The notes: a model not told the origin generated them from the letters alone. A stretch of 64,000 nt of DNA from Necropsobacter rosorum (GCA_000751835.1 CCMQ01000009.1:52846-116845), one strand, 5' to 3'. Counted from the stretch's first letter, positions 1 through 8,701 are shown. A program made the numbers and translations.

Positions 1-360
1 GTGTGTTTTAACCGCAAAGAAGCCAAAGATCACGGCGAGGGCGGCAATTTAATCGGCAGTCCGTTGCAGGGACGGGTGCTGCTGGTGGACGATGTGATCA
101 CCGCCGGCACCGCCATTCGGGAGGCGATGGATTTAATTGCGGCGAATAATGCCCGTCTCAGTGCGGTGGTGATCGCGTTAAACCGGCAGGAGCGGGGCAA
201 AGGCGAACTTTCCGCCATTCAGGAAGTCGAACGTGATTATGCCTGTCAGGTGTTGTCCATTATCGATGTGGACGATTTAATGACCTTTATTCAGCGGGAT
301 GAACAATACCGTCAGCATTTGCCGGCGCTGCGCGCTTATCGTGAGCGTTACGGCGTGTAA
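1..360 (+). CDS. pyrE: Orotate phosphoribosyltransferase, C-terminal part (cut by window edge)
   Basis: PyrE joins orotate to PRPP to make orotidine 5'-phosphate, the fifth step of UMP synthesis, in the cytoplasm. Only the last 119 codons are present; the family is usually about 213 residues, so the start lies before base 1 and the GTG at base 1 is an internal valine codon. The PRPP-binding motif [13 protein letters not shown] is plain at fragment residues 27-39. The preceding basic loop ([10 protein letters not shown]) matches the flexible catalytic loop of the family. The reading frame stays open to base 1. The next gene, djlA, starts about 120 bases downstream with two uptake signals in between. 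Confidence 0.95.
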   Translation: MCFNRKEAKDHGEGGNLIGSPLQGRVLLVDDVITAGTAIREAMDLIAANNARLSAVVIALNRQERGKGELSAIQEVERDYACQVLSIIDVDDLMTFIQRDEQYRQHLPALRAYRERYGV

Positions 361-478
361 TGACACTGACATAAAAGTGCGGTGTTTTTTCACCAGATTT
401 CGCTCGCAGCGGTTAAACCGGCGGATGGGCTGAAACCGGTGGAAAACCGACCGCACTTTATCTGTATCGGAGTAAATA

Positions 479-1354
479 ATGAATTTTATCGGGAAATTAC
501 TGGGCTTTATTATCGGCTGGCGCTTCGGCGGGTTATTCGGCGCCATTGCCGGCGTGATTCTGGGGCATATCGCGGATAAAAAACTGTATGAACTCGGCAG
601 CGTGAATTCCAGTTTTTTCAACACTAAACTGACGCGCCAGTCTTTGTTTATGCAGACCACGTTTGCCGTGCTGGGGCATTTGACCAAAGCCAAAGGGCGG
701 GTGACGGAAGACGACATTGCACTGGCCAGCAGCCTGATGCAGCAGATGAATCTGGATGACGCCGGGCGTAAGCTGGCGCAGGAGGCGTTTAACCGCGGAA
801 AAGAGGCCGGCTTCCCGATTCGTCAGGTGATCCGCGAATTCCGTTTGGGCTGCGGACAGCGCGCCGATTTGCTCAGAATGTTTTTATCCGTTCAGGTGAA
901 AGCGGCGTTTGCCGACGATCATCTGCATGAGAATGAAAAAGAGATTTTGTTTGTGGTGGCGGAAGAACTGGGATTGTCACGCTTTCAGTTCGAGCAGCTG
1001 TTAATGGCGGAGATGGCGGCGCGCCATTTCAGCCGCAACGGCGGATTTTACCAACAGCAGGGCGACTATCGGCAACAGGGCGGTTACCGTCAGGGCGGCT
1101 ATCGGCAGCAGGGTGGTTATCAAGCACAGACGTCGGGGCCGACGCTGGATGACGCCTATAAAGTGCTGGGTGTGTCGGCAAGTGATGATCGCAATACCGT
1201 AAAACGCGCCTACCGCCGCTTAATGAACGAAAATCACCCGGATAAACTGGTCGCCAAAGGCCTGCCGAAAGAAATGCTGGAAATGGCGAAGGAAAAAGCC
1301 CAGCAGATTCAGGCGGCTTATGATTTAATCTGCAAAGCCAAAGGCTGGAAATAA
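479..1354 (+). CDS. djlA: Membrane-anchored DnaJ-like co-chaperone DjlA
   Basis: DjlA is an inner-membrane J-domain protein that stimulates DnaK. The 291 residues show one N-terminal membrane segment rich in Gly (about 7-30), a TerB-like helical domain (about 50-185), a low-complexity linker made of Gln, Gly, Tyr and Arg (186-219, with repeated GGYRQ units), and a C-terminal J domain (222-291) with the essential HPD at 253-255. Length and order match the family. The stop codon overlaps the next start (TAATG), so it is probably co-transcribed with the DUF2238 gene and dusC. The linker is unusually repetitive. Confidence 0.95.
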   Translation: MNFIGKLLGFIIGWRFGGLFGAIAGVILGHIADKKLYELGSVNSSFFNTKLTRQSLFMQTTFAVLGHLTKAKGRVTEDDIALASSLMQQMNLDDAGRKLAQEAFNRGKEAGFPIRQVIREFRLGCGQRADLLRMFLSVQVKAAFADDHLHENEKEILFVVAEELGLSRFQFEQLLMAEMAARHFSRNGGFYQQQGDYRQQGGYRQGGYRQQGGYQAQTSGPTLDDAYKVLGVSASDDRNTVKRAYRRLMNENHPDKLVAKGLPKEMLEMAKEKAQQIQAAYDLICKAKGWK

Positions 1355-1977
1355 TGCGGAAACAAGCCAAAGCCGACGCAGGTATGCTTGCGCTGGCGTG
1401 TTTTATCGGTGCGTTGATTATCTGGTCTGGGATTGCGCCTTTTTCCCGCGCGGTCTGGTATGCGGAAATTCTGCCGATTATAGCGGTTTTCGGCACGTTA
1501 GTGCTGACTTATCGCTATTTTCAGTTCAGCCGTACCGCCTATTTGTTAATGTCGGTGTGGCTGATTATGCACACCGTCGGGGCGCATTATACCTTTGAAC
1601 ATGTCCCTTTCCGTTGGGCAAGCGATTTGCTGGCGCCGTGGCTGGGGGAGGGACGCAATCATTTTGACCGCGTTGCCCATTACGCTATCGGGTTTTACAG
1701 CTATCCGGCGGCGGAATTTCTGTTGCGCCGCAAGCTGTGCGGGCCGGTGATCGCCGGGCTGTTTTCTCTGTTTCTGATTATGTCCGTCGCCGCGGCCTAC
1801 GAGTTGATCGAATGGCAATATGCGGTGCTGGCGGGCGGCGATAACGGGATCGCGTTCCTCGGTTCGCAGGGCGATGGGTGGGATGCACAAAAAGATATGC
1901 TGGCCGATACGCTGGGCGCCATCACCGCATTGCTGCTGTTTTATGGGATCCGCTCTGATCGTGAGCGGCAGGCCTGA
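1354..1977 (+). CDS. DUF2238 (YjdF-like) inner-membrane protein
   Basis: This 207-residue protein has about five or six hydrophobic segments and conserved polar motifs between them: HTVGAHYTF (73-81), NHFDRVAH (102-109), YELIEW (149-154) and [13 protein letters not shown] (170-182). These are characteristic of the DUF2238 family, which includes E. coli YjdF. Function is unknown; the His, Asp and Glu residues in membrane loops suggest metal binding or catalysis, but that is inference. It overlaps djlA by one base upstream and dusC by one base downstream, so the three are probably translationally coupled. Confidence 0.85.
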   Translation: MRKQAKADAGMLALACFIGALIIWSGIAPFSRAVWYAEILPIIAVFGTLVLTYRYFQFSRTAYLLMSVWLIMHTVGAHYTFEHVPFRWASDLLAPWLGEGRNHFDRVAHYAIGFYSYPAAEFLLRRKLCGPVIAGLFSLFLIMSVAAAYELIEWQYAVLAGGDNGIAFLGSQGDGWDAQKDMLADTLGAITALLLFYGIRSDRERQA

Positions 1978-2924
1978 TGATGCGCGTGATGTTAGCGCCG
2001 ATGCAGGGCGTTTTGGATCCTTTGGTACGTCAGCTGCTGACGGAAGTCAATGATTATGATCTGTGCATTTCCGAATTTGTACGCGTGGTGGACCAATTAC
2101 TGCCTGAAAAAGTGTTTTATCGCTTATGTCCGGAGCTGGCTGACGGCGGCAAAACCCCGTCCGGCACGCCGCTGCGCGTGCAGTTGCTCGGACAATCGCC
2201 GCCCTGGCTGGCGGAAAACGCCCGGCGTGCGGTTGAACTGGGCTCTTACGGCGTGGATCTGAATTGCGGTTGTCCGTCGAAAACGGTCAACGGCAGCCAT
2301 GGCGGGGCGGCGTTATTAAAACAACCGGAGCTGATTTATCAGGCGACCCGCGCCATTCGTCAGGCATTGCCGGCTGAGCAGCCGGTCAGCGTCAAGGTGC
2401 GCCTCGGCTGGGATAATGACAGCGCCGCATTGGAAATTGCCGATGCGGTGCAACAGGGCGGGGCGACGGAAATTACGGTGCATGGCCGCACCAAAGCTGA
2501 CGGTTATCGCGCCGATCGCATCAATTGGGCGAAAATCGGCGAAGTGCGGGCTAAATTATCCATTCCGGTGATTGCCAATGGTGAAATCCGGCACTGGCAG
2601 GACGGACAGGCTTGTCTTGCCGTCACCGGCTGCCGCGCGCTTATGATCGGGCGCGGCGCGTTGCATATTCCGAATCTGAGCCGGGTGGTGAAGTTCAATC
2701 ATGCGAAACTGGACTGGCAAACCGGCGTAATGCCGCTGTTATGCCGCTATGCGGAGATGCAAAATCCCTATGACAGCGGATTTTATCATGTGGCGCGGAT
2801 TAAACAGTGGCTGCAATATCTGCAACAAGATTATGCGCCGGCGCACGCGCTGTTTGCGCGGATTAAAACCTGTCAGGATGCGGCGGATTTGCGCGCAAGA
2901 TTATATCAGGCGGTAACGGAATGA
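1977..2924 (+). CDS. dusC: tRNA-dihydrouridine(16) synthase C
   Basis: DusC is an FMN and NADPH dependent enzyme that reduces U16 in the tRNA D-loop. The TIM-barrel start [11 protein letters not shown] (residues 6-16) and the catalytic motif [10 protein letters not shown] (96-105, with the active cysteine at 99) are clear. The segment [12 protein letters not shown] and the glycine-rich [11 protein letters not shown] further on fit FMN phosphate binding. The 315-residue length and the N-terminus resemble DusC rather than DusA or DusB. Two ATG codons stand in tandem at 1977 and 1980; the second aligns better with E. coli. It overlaps yjjG by four bases (ATGA). Confidence 0.93.
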   Translation: MMRVMLAPMQGVLDPLVRQLLTEVNDYDLCISEFVRVVDQLLPEKVFYRLCPELADGGKTPSGTPLRVQLLGQSPPWLAENARRAVELGSYGVDLNCGCPSKTVNGSHGGAALLKQPELIYQATRAIRQALPAEQPVSVKVRLGWDNDSAALEIADAVQQGGATEITVHGRTKADGYRADRINWAKIGEVRAKLSIPVIANGEIRHWQDGQACLAVTGCRALMIGRGALHIPNLSRVVKFNHAKLDWQTGVMPLLCRYAEMQNPYDSGFYHVARIKQWLQYLQQDYAPAHALFARIKTCQDAADLRARLYQAVTE

Positions 2925-3598
2925 AATATCAATGGATTTTTTTTGATGCGGATGAAACTCTGTTTTCCTTCGACGGTTTTGCCGGGCTAAAGCGCATGTT
3001 CGCCGCTTACGGGGTGGATTTTCAGGCGGCGGATTTCGACGAATTTCAGCAGCTTAACAAGCCGCTGTGGGTACAATATCAAAATGCCGAAATCAGCGCG
3101 CAACAGTTACAAACCACACGCTTTGAACGCTGGGGCAAGCGACTGGGCAAAAGTGCGGCGGAGTTAAACCGGCATTATTTGCTGGCGATGGCGGAAATTT
3201 GCCGTCCGTTGGAGGGCGTTACCGAAACGCTGCAATATTTGGCCGCAGGGGCGAAGCTGGCGATTATTACCAACGGCTTTACTCTGATGCAGCAGCTGCG
3301 GTTGCAGAATACCGGTTTGCAGGATTACTTTGAGTTTATTACGGTGTCGGAAGAGGTCGGTATTGCCAAGCCCGACGCCCGCATTTTCGCCCATAGTCTA
3401 CAGCGCGCGCAAGTGAAAGATAAACGCAAAGTGCTGATGGTGGGCGATACGCTGCAATCGGATATTCAGGGCGGCATTAATGCCGGGCTGGACACATGCT
3501 GGCTGGCGCACCGGCGCACCAACGAGACGGCAATTCAGCCCGCTTATACGGTAAATCGCTTCGCCGAGCTGGCGGAGGTGGTGAAAGCCTCGCGCTAA
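2921..3598 (+). CDS. yjjG: HAD-family pyrimidine 5'-nucleotidase YjjG
   Basis: YjjG removes phosphate from nucleoside monophosphates, notably non-canonical pyrimidines, and so acts as a house-cleaning enzyme. The 225-residue protein has the HAD motifs in order: FFDADETLF (7-15, with the nucleophile Asp and the second Asp), ITNG near 118, KPDARIF near 151, and [11 protein letters not shown] near 176. The size and the alpha-helical cap match YjjG. The ATGA overlap with dusC indicates one transcript. The gene converges on the amidohydrolase; an inverted pair of uptake signals lies between them. Confidence 0.9.
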   Translation: MKYQWIFFDADETLFSFDGFAGLKRMFAAYGVDFQAADFDEFQQLNKPLWVQYQNAEISAQQLQTTRFERWGKRLGKSAAELNRHYLLAMAEICRPLEGVTETLQYLAAGAKLAIITNGFTLMQQLRLQNTGLQDYFEFITVSEEVGIAKPDARIFAHSLQRAQVKDKRKVLMVGDTLQSDIQGGINAGLDTCWLAHRRTNETAIQPAYTVNRFAELAEVVKASR

Positions 3599-3624
3599 AC
3601 AATATCGCGCGAAAAAGCGGGGAA

Positions 3625-3690
3625 AAGTGCGGTGTGATTTTATGGTGTTTTCGGTATGCGGCCGAAAAGATAAAAAATCCGACCGCACTT
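3625..3690. terminator. Inverted uptake-signal pair between convergent genes
   Basis: AAGTGCGGT (3625-3633) and its complement ACCGCACTT (3682-3690) could pair across a 48-base loop, followed on the plus strand by TTTATTT. The loop is long for an intrinsic terminator, so this is a moderate guess based on position between the 3' ends of yjjG and the amidohydrolase. Confidence 0.4.
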
Positions 3691-3694
3691 TTAT

Positions 3695-4681
3695 TTAATC
3701 GATACCCAATACTTTGCGTCCGTTGATGCTGGCGATATTGATCATGGCGTCGAGATCGGGAAAACGGCAGCCGGCGGCAAGCAGGCTTAATTCCTGCCAC
3801 ATATCGCCTTCGCACAGCGGTACCATGTAATCGCAGATATTGTCGGTACCGATAGCGACCGTAATGCCTTCCGGGATCATTTCGTCCGCCGGCGTCAGGG
3901 CGTTGTGAAACGGCATCAGATCTTCTTTGCGGTTGCTGTCAATCCACGCCATCGGGCAGGCGATAATCATCATTTGTGCCTGACGCATTTTTTCATACAG
4001 TTTATAGCGGTATTCTTTGGAATGAGCGCCGATAGAAATGCCGTGAATGGCGACCACCCGTCCCTGCATGCCGTGCTCGATGGTTTTATCGCACAATTGT
4101 TCGGTTTCTTTTTCGCGCGGCGTGTTGAACTGATCCACATGCACATGGCACATAATGCCGAGGGAGTTGGCTTTATCCAGCAAAATATCCATGGCTTCCA
4201 GACCGCGTCCGTAATCCAGTTCGTCGCGATAAGGCAGGCCGCCTATCATATCCACCATTTCCGAACCGATGTCAAACCATTTTCTGGCGGTGGGTTCGAT
4301 GACGCCTTTGAGCGTCTGATTGGCGAATTTCAGCGTAATATCGTGCTTATACACCTCGCGCGCTTTGTGCGCGGCGATAATGGCGCGGTCTTCACAGATG
4401 GGATCGATATCCACAAAGGTTCCGAATGCGGTGACGCCCTGCGCAATCATCAGCTCGATGGCCTGACAGAACCGGGCGTAATAATCGTCCACCGATGAGG
4501 TGCGTTTGACCTCATCCACCAGATCCCACTTTTGTTGCAGATTGCTGCTGTGATAAATGCCGATTTTTTCCGGAGTCATAGTAAATGCGCGGTCAGCATG
4601 CGCATGGGCGTTCACCCAGCCGCCCTTTTTGATGATTTCATCTCTGATGTAGGTTTTAAAGCTACGAACGTGGTTTTTCAT
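3695..4681 (-). CDS. Amidohydrolase-superfamily protein, substrate unknown
   Basis: The protein is a predicted cytoplasmic metal-dependent hydrolase of the cytosine deaminase/TRZ-ATZ side of the amidohydrolase superfamily. I count 328 residues from the ATG at 4681, which is preceded by GGAG five bases upstream. Metal ligands are visible: HAHAD (26-30), HVHVD (179-183), His213 in AIHGIS, and Asp280 in IGTDN. No signal peptide is seen. The frame stays open upstream to 4825, but that stretch runs through a terminator hairpin and is untranslated leader. The gene stands alone behind the structured leader at 4734-4938, so its expression is probably controlled by transcription termination. I do not know the substrate; a deaminase or amidase for a nucleobase-like or guanidino compound is possible. 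Confidence 0.85.
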   Translation of the reverse strand: MKNHVRSFKTYIRDEIIKKGGWVNAHAHADRAFTMTPEKIGIYHSSNLQQKWDLVDEVKRTSSVDDYYARFCQAIELMIAQGVTAFGTFVDIDPICEDRAIIAAHKAREVYKHDITLKFANQTLKGVIEPTARKWFDIGSEMVDMIGGLPYRDELDYGRGLEAMDILLDKANSLGIMCHVHVDQFNTPREKETEQLCDKTIEHGMQGRVVAIHGISIGAHSKEYRYKLYEKMRQAQMMIIACPMAWIDSNRKEDLMPFHNALTPADEMIPEGITVAIGTDNICDYMVPLCEGDMWQELSLLAAGCRFPDLDAMINIASINGRKVLGID

Positions 4682-4733
4682 AATTACTCCGTGACGATAT
4701 AAGCGATAACAGGCGGACAGCGGCTGAAGATAT

Positions 4734-4759
4734 AAAAAAATCCCGCATGCAAGGGGATT
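4734..4759 (-). terminator. Intrinsic terminator inside the amidohydrolase leader
   Basis: On the minus strand a perfect 6-bp stem AATCCC/GGGATT with a 9-base loop is followed by seven T, ending about 53 bases before the ATG at 4681. It lies downstream of the leader helices and upstream of the gene, so it would act as an attenuator. Confidence 0.75.
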
Positions 4760-4938
4760 GGTTATTAAGTGAAAAGAGAATTGCGTTCGATGCGCTTTGG
4801 CGCGCACCGAGTAAGTTGATTGCAATGTTATGAAAAATTCTCGGATTTTTAATTAATAACATTATATCCAGTCCTGATATAAGGGCGCGAACCTGACGGC
4901 CGAACCTCGGATACTCGGGCGATAGTATAAGGGGTTCG
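4734..4938 (-). promoter_or_regulatory. Candidate riboswitch / attenuator leader of the amidohydrolase
   Basis: Read along the minus strand the leader can form: a bulged hairpin (4938-4901), a 7-bp hairpin (4882-4862), a long-range stem P1 with GTTATTAA (4860-4853) and TTAATAAC (4768-4761), and inside P1 two more helices, GAGAATT/AATTCTC (4842-4836 with 4782-4776) and GGTGCGC/GCGCATC (4808-4802 with 4795-4789, loop GCCAAA). One base after P1 comes an intrinsic terminator, AATCCC/GGGATT plus seven T. An 8-base alternative pairing, AAAAATCC (4850-4843) with GGATTTTT (4743-4736), would disrupt both P1 and the terminator. Helices one base apart and two exclusive folds are typical of transcriptional riboswitches. 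It does not match any class I can recall. The promoter position is uncertain. Together with the ribosome site this accounts for the 307 bases between genes. Confidence 0.65.
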
Positions 4939-4988
4939 ATATTAAAAATATAATCGGTTCTAACTATTGGTGGCCGGGTGAATCGAGG

Positions 4989-6737
4989 TTATTTTTCAAA
5001 AAACTCCCCTTCCCGGGTGAACACGTCCAAAAACAGTCCCAGCGGCGGCGATTCCGACGAGGCCGGCTGATAAGTGCGGTCGTATTTTTGATAGTTTCCG
5101 CGCCGATCGATATGGTATTGCGTGCCGTCCGGCATGATCACGACGGTCCAGCGGTAATTGCCGGCCTGCACCCAGTCGTGGCTTGCCGACGGGTCGAACA
5201 AGTCTTTTCCCTGTGCGTAATCGGAAACCGGATTTTCGGTGTTGAACAGATGTTTCATCAGCGCCGGCAGCACATCTGTATGCGTGGTTAGACGGTTGAT
5301 TTTTCCGGCGGCCAGTGCTTTCCAGCGCACAATCATCGGCACCTGAATTTCATCGCGGGCGAAATAATGCATTTGCTGTTTTTCATCCAGCCCATTGAAG
5401 TGGTAGCCGTGTTCCGCGGTCAGCATCACCAGCGTGTCCGGGTCAACCGTGTTCAGTACGCTTTCCAGCAGCGTATCCAGCCGGCTCAGTTGTTGCGTAT
5501 AATCCGCCTGTGTCAGCCCCTGCGGCAGCGCCAGACTCAAATAAGCAAAGAACGGCGTATTGCGCTGCGTTATCTGTGCGTGCCATTGCATAAACTGCTC
5601 GGCGGCGGTGCGGTTATCGGTTTTTTTCTTCGCCAAGCGGTTGTCGGCAAACAGCGCCTGACGGAATAAACTGGCTTTAAATCCGTCGGCGGAGAATAAT
5701 CCCAGACTGTAACCGCTGTTTTTCCGGCGTAATGTGTCGATCAGCACGGATTCGGTCTTATTGCTGAGCAGGCTGTCGGTATAATTGGCGTTCAGCCCGT
5801 AGAATAAACCGGTCAGCCCGTTATTGTTGGTATTGCCGGTGCTGTAGTGATTGGTATATTGCGTGGCCTGTTCGGCGAAGGCGTGCAGTGCCGGCATCGT
5901 TTCGGCCTTCACCGCATCATAGCGCAGACCGGAGACGGTAATTAACAGAATATTGGTTTTTTCCCCATGCTCGGCGTATCTCAATGCCTGCTGCGGATAA
6001 TTGATTTTCGGCGCTTCCGGGCGGCCTTCCTGTTCCAGTGTCTGACTGTACTGCGCTTTATCCAACAGACCGTGTTTTTCCAGAAAAGAGCGCGCCGTCA
6101 TCGGGTAGGACAGCGGAAAATTGGATTTCTGCATGGTGATCGGGCGGTAAATCGAGGCGTCCGCCCACGCGTAAATTACATGGTTGGCGGTAAACGCGCA
6201 GAGAAAAAAGAGGCCGACGCCTTTCAGCCATTTCTGCCGTTCCAGACTGCGCAGTTTTTCCCACGACCAGCGCGAAAACAGCATTTGCGCCAGTAAAATG
6301 ATTGGCATCGGGGCGAAGAAAATCTGCCAGTTGCGCGACAGCTCACCGTTTTCCGGATTCACCAGTAGATTCCACACCACGGAGGAAAGATGCAGATTAA
6401 AGCGCGAGAATACTTCCGTATCGACCAGCAGCAACGCCATGCCGATCGTGGCCAGAATTACCGTCAGCCCGCGGAAAGTGCGGTGATTTTTGATGATAAA
6501 ACTGAGCGGAAACACCACCAGCAGATACACGGCGAACACAATAAAACTGAAATGGCCGAGCAGGCTGATAAAAAAATAGAGTTTGCCGAACAGGGTATCC
6601 GGCCAGTCAATGATAAACGCATAGCGGGAGCCGATAATAATGGCCCATAAGCTATTAAAAAACACAAACCAATGTCCCCAGGAAATCTTGCGGGAGGTTT
6701 CTTCGCGATATTGTTTGCCGTTTTTAATCCATAACAT
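4989..6737 (-). CDS. lapC: Inner-membrane LPS-synthesis regulator LapC (YejM/PbgA)
   Basis: LapC (YejM, PbgA) senses lipopolysaccharide in the periplasmic leaflet and controls FtsH/LapB-dependent degradation of LpxC, setting the LPS synthesis rate. The 582 residues (E. coli 586) have the DUF3413 N-terminus with five membrane spans (about 18-200) starting with the typical SWGHWFVFFNSLWA, a linker, and a C-terminal periplasmic sulfatase-like domain (about 255-540). The C-terminal domain resembles alkaline-phosphatase-fold enzymes, but homologs appear not to need catalysis. It is the second gene after yejL, five bases away, as in E. coli. Two uptake signals lie within it. Confidence 0.93.
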   Translation of the reverse strand: MLWIKNGKQYREETSRKISWGHWFVFFNSLWAIIIGSRYAFIIDWPDTLFGKLYFFISLLGHFSFIVFAVYLLVVFPLSFIIKNHRTFRGLTVILATIGMALLLVDTEVFSRFNLHLSSVVWNLLVNPENGELSRNWQIFFAPMPIILLAQMLFSRWSWEKLRSLERQKWLKGVGLFFLCAFTANHVIYAWADASIYRPITMQKSNFPLSYPMTARSFLEKHGLLDKAQYSQTLEQEGRPEAPKINYPQQALRYAEHGEKTNILLITVSGLRYDAVKAETMPALHAFAEQATQYTNHYSTGNTNNNGLTGLFYGLNANYTDSLLSNKTESVLIDTLRRKNSGYSLGLFSADGFKASLFRQALFADNRLAKKKTDNRTAAEQFMQWHAQITQRNTPFFAYLSLALPQGLTQADYTQQLSRLDTLLESVLNTVDPDTLVMLTAEHGYHFNGLDEKQQMHYFARDEIQVPMIVRWKALAAGKINRLTTHTDVLPALMKHLFNTENPVSDYAQGKDLFDPSASHDWVQAGNYRWTVVIMPDGTQYHIDRRGNYQKYDRTYQPASSESPPLGLFLDVFTREGEFFEK

Positions 6738-6742
6738 AGTGT

Positions 6743-6964
6743 TTATTTATCGCTTTTGACTGAGTTCAGCAACGCTTCTGAAAAGGCTTGCGCCAGTGCG
6801 CTGCGTTGCCGGGTGCCGACGCTGCTGCGCAGTAAATGGGTAACCATGTTGCCGAGCACCACCAGCGACAGTTCGACCGGCGCCTGATGTTTTTCGAGTA
6901 CGCCGATCATATCCTGTAAAATCACATCGACCTGTTTGTCCTGATATTTTGAGTGTTTTGCCAT
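6743..6964 (-). CDS. yejL: UPF0352 family small protein YejL
   Basis: A 73-residue cytoplasmic helical protein of unknown function. The core VLEKHQAPVELSLVVLGNMV (22-41) is the hallmark of the UPF0352/YejL family. The ATG at 6964 is chosen because MAKHSKYQ aligns with the E. coli start; the longer frame upstream has no family similarity and runs into the promoter. It pairs with lapC and stands divergent from yejK, the arrangement seen across gammaproteobacteria. Confidence 0.88.
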   Translation of the reverse strand: MAKHSKYQDKQVDVILQDMIGVLEKHQAPVELSLVVLGNMVTHLLRSSVGTRQRSALAQAFSEALLNSVKSDK

Positions 6965-7054
6965 GCTGAACCCTGAACGTAGCGGCGGAGGGGAAAACCG
7001 GTGGTGAATTATCCGAATGATAATCGATTTTTTTACCCTCAAGAATAATTTCGT

Positions 7055-7092
7055 ATATGCTAGCATATTTTTCACTAAAGTGCGGTTATAAT
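7055..7092 (+). promoter_or_regulatory. Divergent yejL/yejK promoter with 14-bp palindrome
   Basis: A perfect palindrome ATATGCTAGCATAT (7055-7068) lies between the divergent genes, followed by an uptake signal (7078-7086) and a TATAAT (7087-7092) suited to yejK transcription; the -35 is poor. The palindrome could be an operator, but no regulator is known to me. Confidence 0.4.
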
Positions 7093-7130
7093 ATCGCGCA
7101 AATTTATCGTGATAAACAGCGGGTTAAAAA

Positions 7131-8150
7131 ATGACTATCAGTGTGAATCAAATCGTATTGCATCAATTAGTTAAGCCGGAACCGGCGGAGGAAAATGCCG
7201 CCTTGAGCCTGCAGCTGCGGGAGGCGTTGCTGCCGGTGACGGCGGAGGCGGAACAAATGATGCTGCAGCTGCACCAAGGCTATCAGAATAAAGCGAAAGG
7301 CTACGGCGTTTTTCAGGCCGCATCGGATTTTGCCCGGCAGCTTAACCGGCTGCTGGAAGGCGAGACAGATTTTTTATCTTTCAGCCAGCAGGCCGCGACT
7401 TTACTGGCGGCGGAATTGGGCAAATATGCCTTTGCCGATAGCGGTACGCTGATTTTGTGCCGTTACAGTTTTTTAGCCACCGATTACCTGTTTATCGCGC
7501 TGCTGGACAGCCGCGCCAGTATGCTGGTGGATGAGCAGCTGGAGATTCACCGTACCCAATACCTTGACATCACGCAGTTTGATATTGCCGGACGGATTAA
7601 TTTGACCGATTTGCAGACCGACGCGGATTCCAACCGTTATCTGACCTTTATTAAAGGCCGGGTAGGGCGTAGAATCGGCGATTTTTTTATGGATTTTCTC
7701 GGCGCGGAGGAAGGGCTGAATCCGCAGGTGCAGAATCAGTGTTTACTACAGGCGGTGAGCGATTACTGCCGGCAGGGCGAGTTGGATCCGGTGCAGTCGC
7801 AGGCGGTGAAAAAACAGGTGTTCGACTATTGCAAAGGGCAGCTGAGCGGCGGTGAGGAAATCGAATTAACGGAACTTTCCGCCAGCATTCCGACTCTAAA
7901 AGACCGCCCTTTCGCCGATTTTGCCGCCGAACAGGATTACGGGCTGGCGGACAGCATTCCGCCGCTGCGCTCGGCACTGAAAAGCCTGACCAAATTTTGT
8001 GGCTCCGGCAAGGGGGTGACGATCAGTTTTGATGCGGAATTAATCGATCAGCGGATCATCTGGGATGAAGCAGCCGATACCTTAACAATCAAAGGGTTAC
8101 CGCCTAATCTGCGTGATCAGCTGCAGCGCCGGCTAAAAGAGCAGAATTAA
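7131..8150 (+). CDS. yejK: Nucleoid-associated protein YejK (NdpA)
   Basis: YejK is a DNA-binding protein found on the nucleoid and reported to interact with topoisomerases. The 339-residue protein opens with the family signature [12 protein letters not shown] and carries the central [16 protein letters not shown] and [21 protein letters not shown] motifs. Length matches E. coli (335). The C-terminal part ([32 protein letters not shown]) is also typical. It is transcribed away from yejL-lapC and followed by bamE. Confidence 0.92.
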   Translation: MTISVNQIVLHQLVKPEPAEENAALSLQLREALLPVTAEAEQMMLQLHQGYQNKAKGYGVFQAASDFARQLNRLLEGETDFLSFSQQAATLLAAELGKYAFADSGTLILCRYSFLATDYLFIALLDSRASMLVDEQLEIHRTQYLDITQFDIAGRINLTDLQTDADSNRYLTFIKGRVGRRIGDFFMDFLGAEEGLNPQVQNQCLLQAVSDYCRQGELDPVQSQAVKKQVFDYCKGQLSGGEEIELTELSASIPTLKDRPFADFAAEQDYGLADSIPPLRSALKSLTKFCGSGKGVTISFDAELIDQRIIWDEAADTLTIKGLPPNLRDQLQRRLKEQN

Positions 8151-8151
8151 T

Positions 8152-8180
8152 TTGGCAATCCGGTTAACTTTCGGTATTAT
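8152..8180 (+). promoter_or_regulatory. Sigma-70-type promoter of bamE
   Basis: TTGGCA (8152-8157), a 17-base spacer, and TATTAT (8175-8180) form a good promoter that begins directly after the yejK stop codon and lies 37 bases before the bamE start. Confidence 0.6.
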
Positions 8181-8216
8181 CAACCATTGTTTGCAGACTA
8201 TAAAAAAGGTAAAAAT

Positions 8217-8630
8217 ATGCAATTAAAATCCGTTATTCCTGCGGTCGTGTTAGCCTTAAGCCTAACCGCGTGTTCCGCCATGAATAAAATCGTTTATCGT
8301 ATTGATGTGCCGCAGGGCAATTATTTGGAGGCCGCGACGGTGGCGCAGGTTAAACCGGGAATGAACGCCCAGCAAGTGCAGTATCTGCTCGGTACGCCGG
8401 TATTAATCGACCCTTATAGCAATAATACCTGGTATTATGTTTTCCTGCTGCAAAAAGCCTACGAAACGCCGGATCAGCATACTTTTATCGTTAATTTTGA
8501 TCGCAACGGCATTGTTACCGGTGTGGATCTGGATAAACCGTTGCCGGATGAGGCTAAGCCGGAGATCAACAATGCGATTATTACCGGTACGGACACACAA
8601 ACCAAAAGCTGGTGGCAGTTCTGGAAATAG
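8217..8630 (+). CDS. bamE: Outer-membrane assembly lipoprotein BamE (SmpA)
   Basis: BamE is a small lipoprotein of the BAM complex that inserts beta-barrel proteins into the outer membrane. From the ATG at 8217 (AAAAAGGT upstream as ribosome site) the 137-residue precursor has a signal peptide ending in the lipobox LTAC at 17-20, giving a lipidated Cys20. The mature part shows the SmpA/OmlA fold motifs VAQVKPGMNAQQVQYLLGTP and the WYYVF strand. It precedes cpxRA by 71 bases; whether it shares their transcript is open, but the pairing of BAM and envelope-stress genes is suggestive. Confidence 0.93.
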   Translation: MQLKSVIPAVVLALSLTACSAMNKIVYRIDVPQGNYLEAATVAQVKPGMNAQQVQYLLGTPVLIDPYSNNTWYYVFLLQKAYETPDQHTFIVNFDRNGIVTGVDLDKPLPDEAKPEINNAIITGTDTQTKSWWQFWK

Positions 8631-8701
8631 GGCGATTGGCGAAAGGCAGCGTCAACGGCTGTTTTTCCGAGACAGCGTAATGACTATAAGGATATCCGAT
8701 T

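Noticed and set aside
1034..1135. CRISPR-like array in djlA
   Set aside because: The repeats are short, in frame and encode a Gln/Gly/Tyr linker without spacers.
3905..4498. 197-codon plus-strand frame opposite the amidohydrolase
   Set aside because: Antisense shadow of a gene with clear metal-site motifs; the translation has no family features.
4682..4825. In-frame N-terminal extension of the amidohydrolase
   Set aside because: It runs through a terminator hairpin and P1 strand; the ATG at 4681 has a proper GGAG site and starts the conserved domain.
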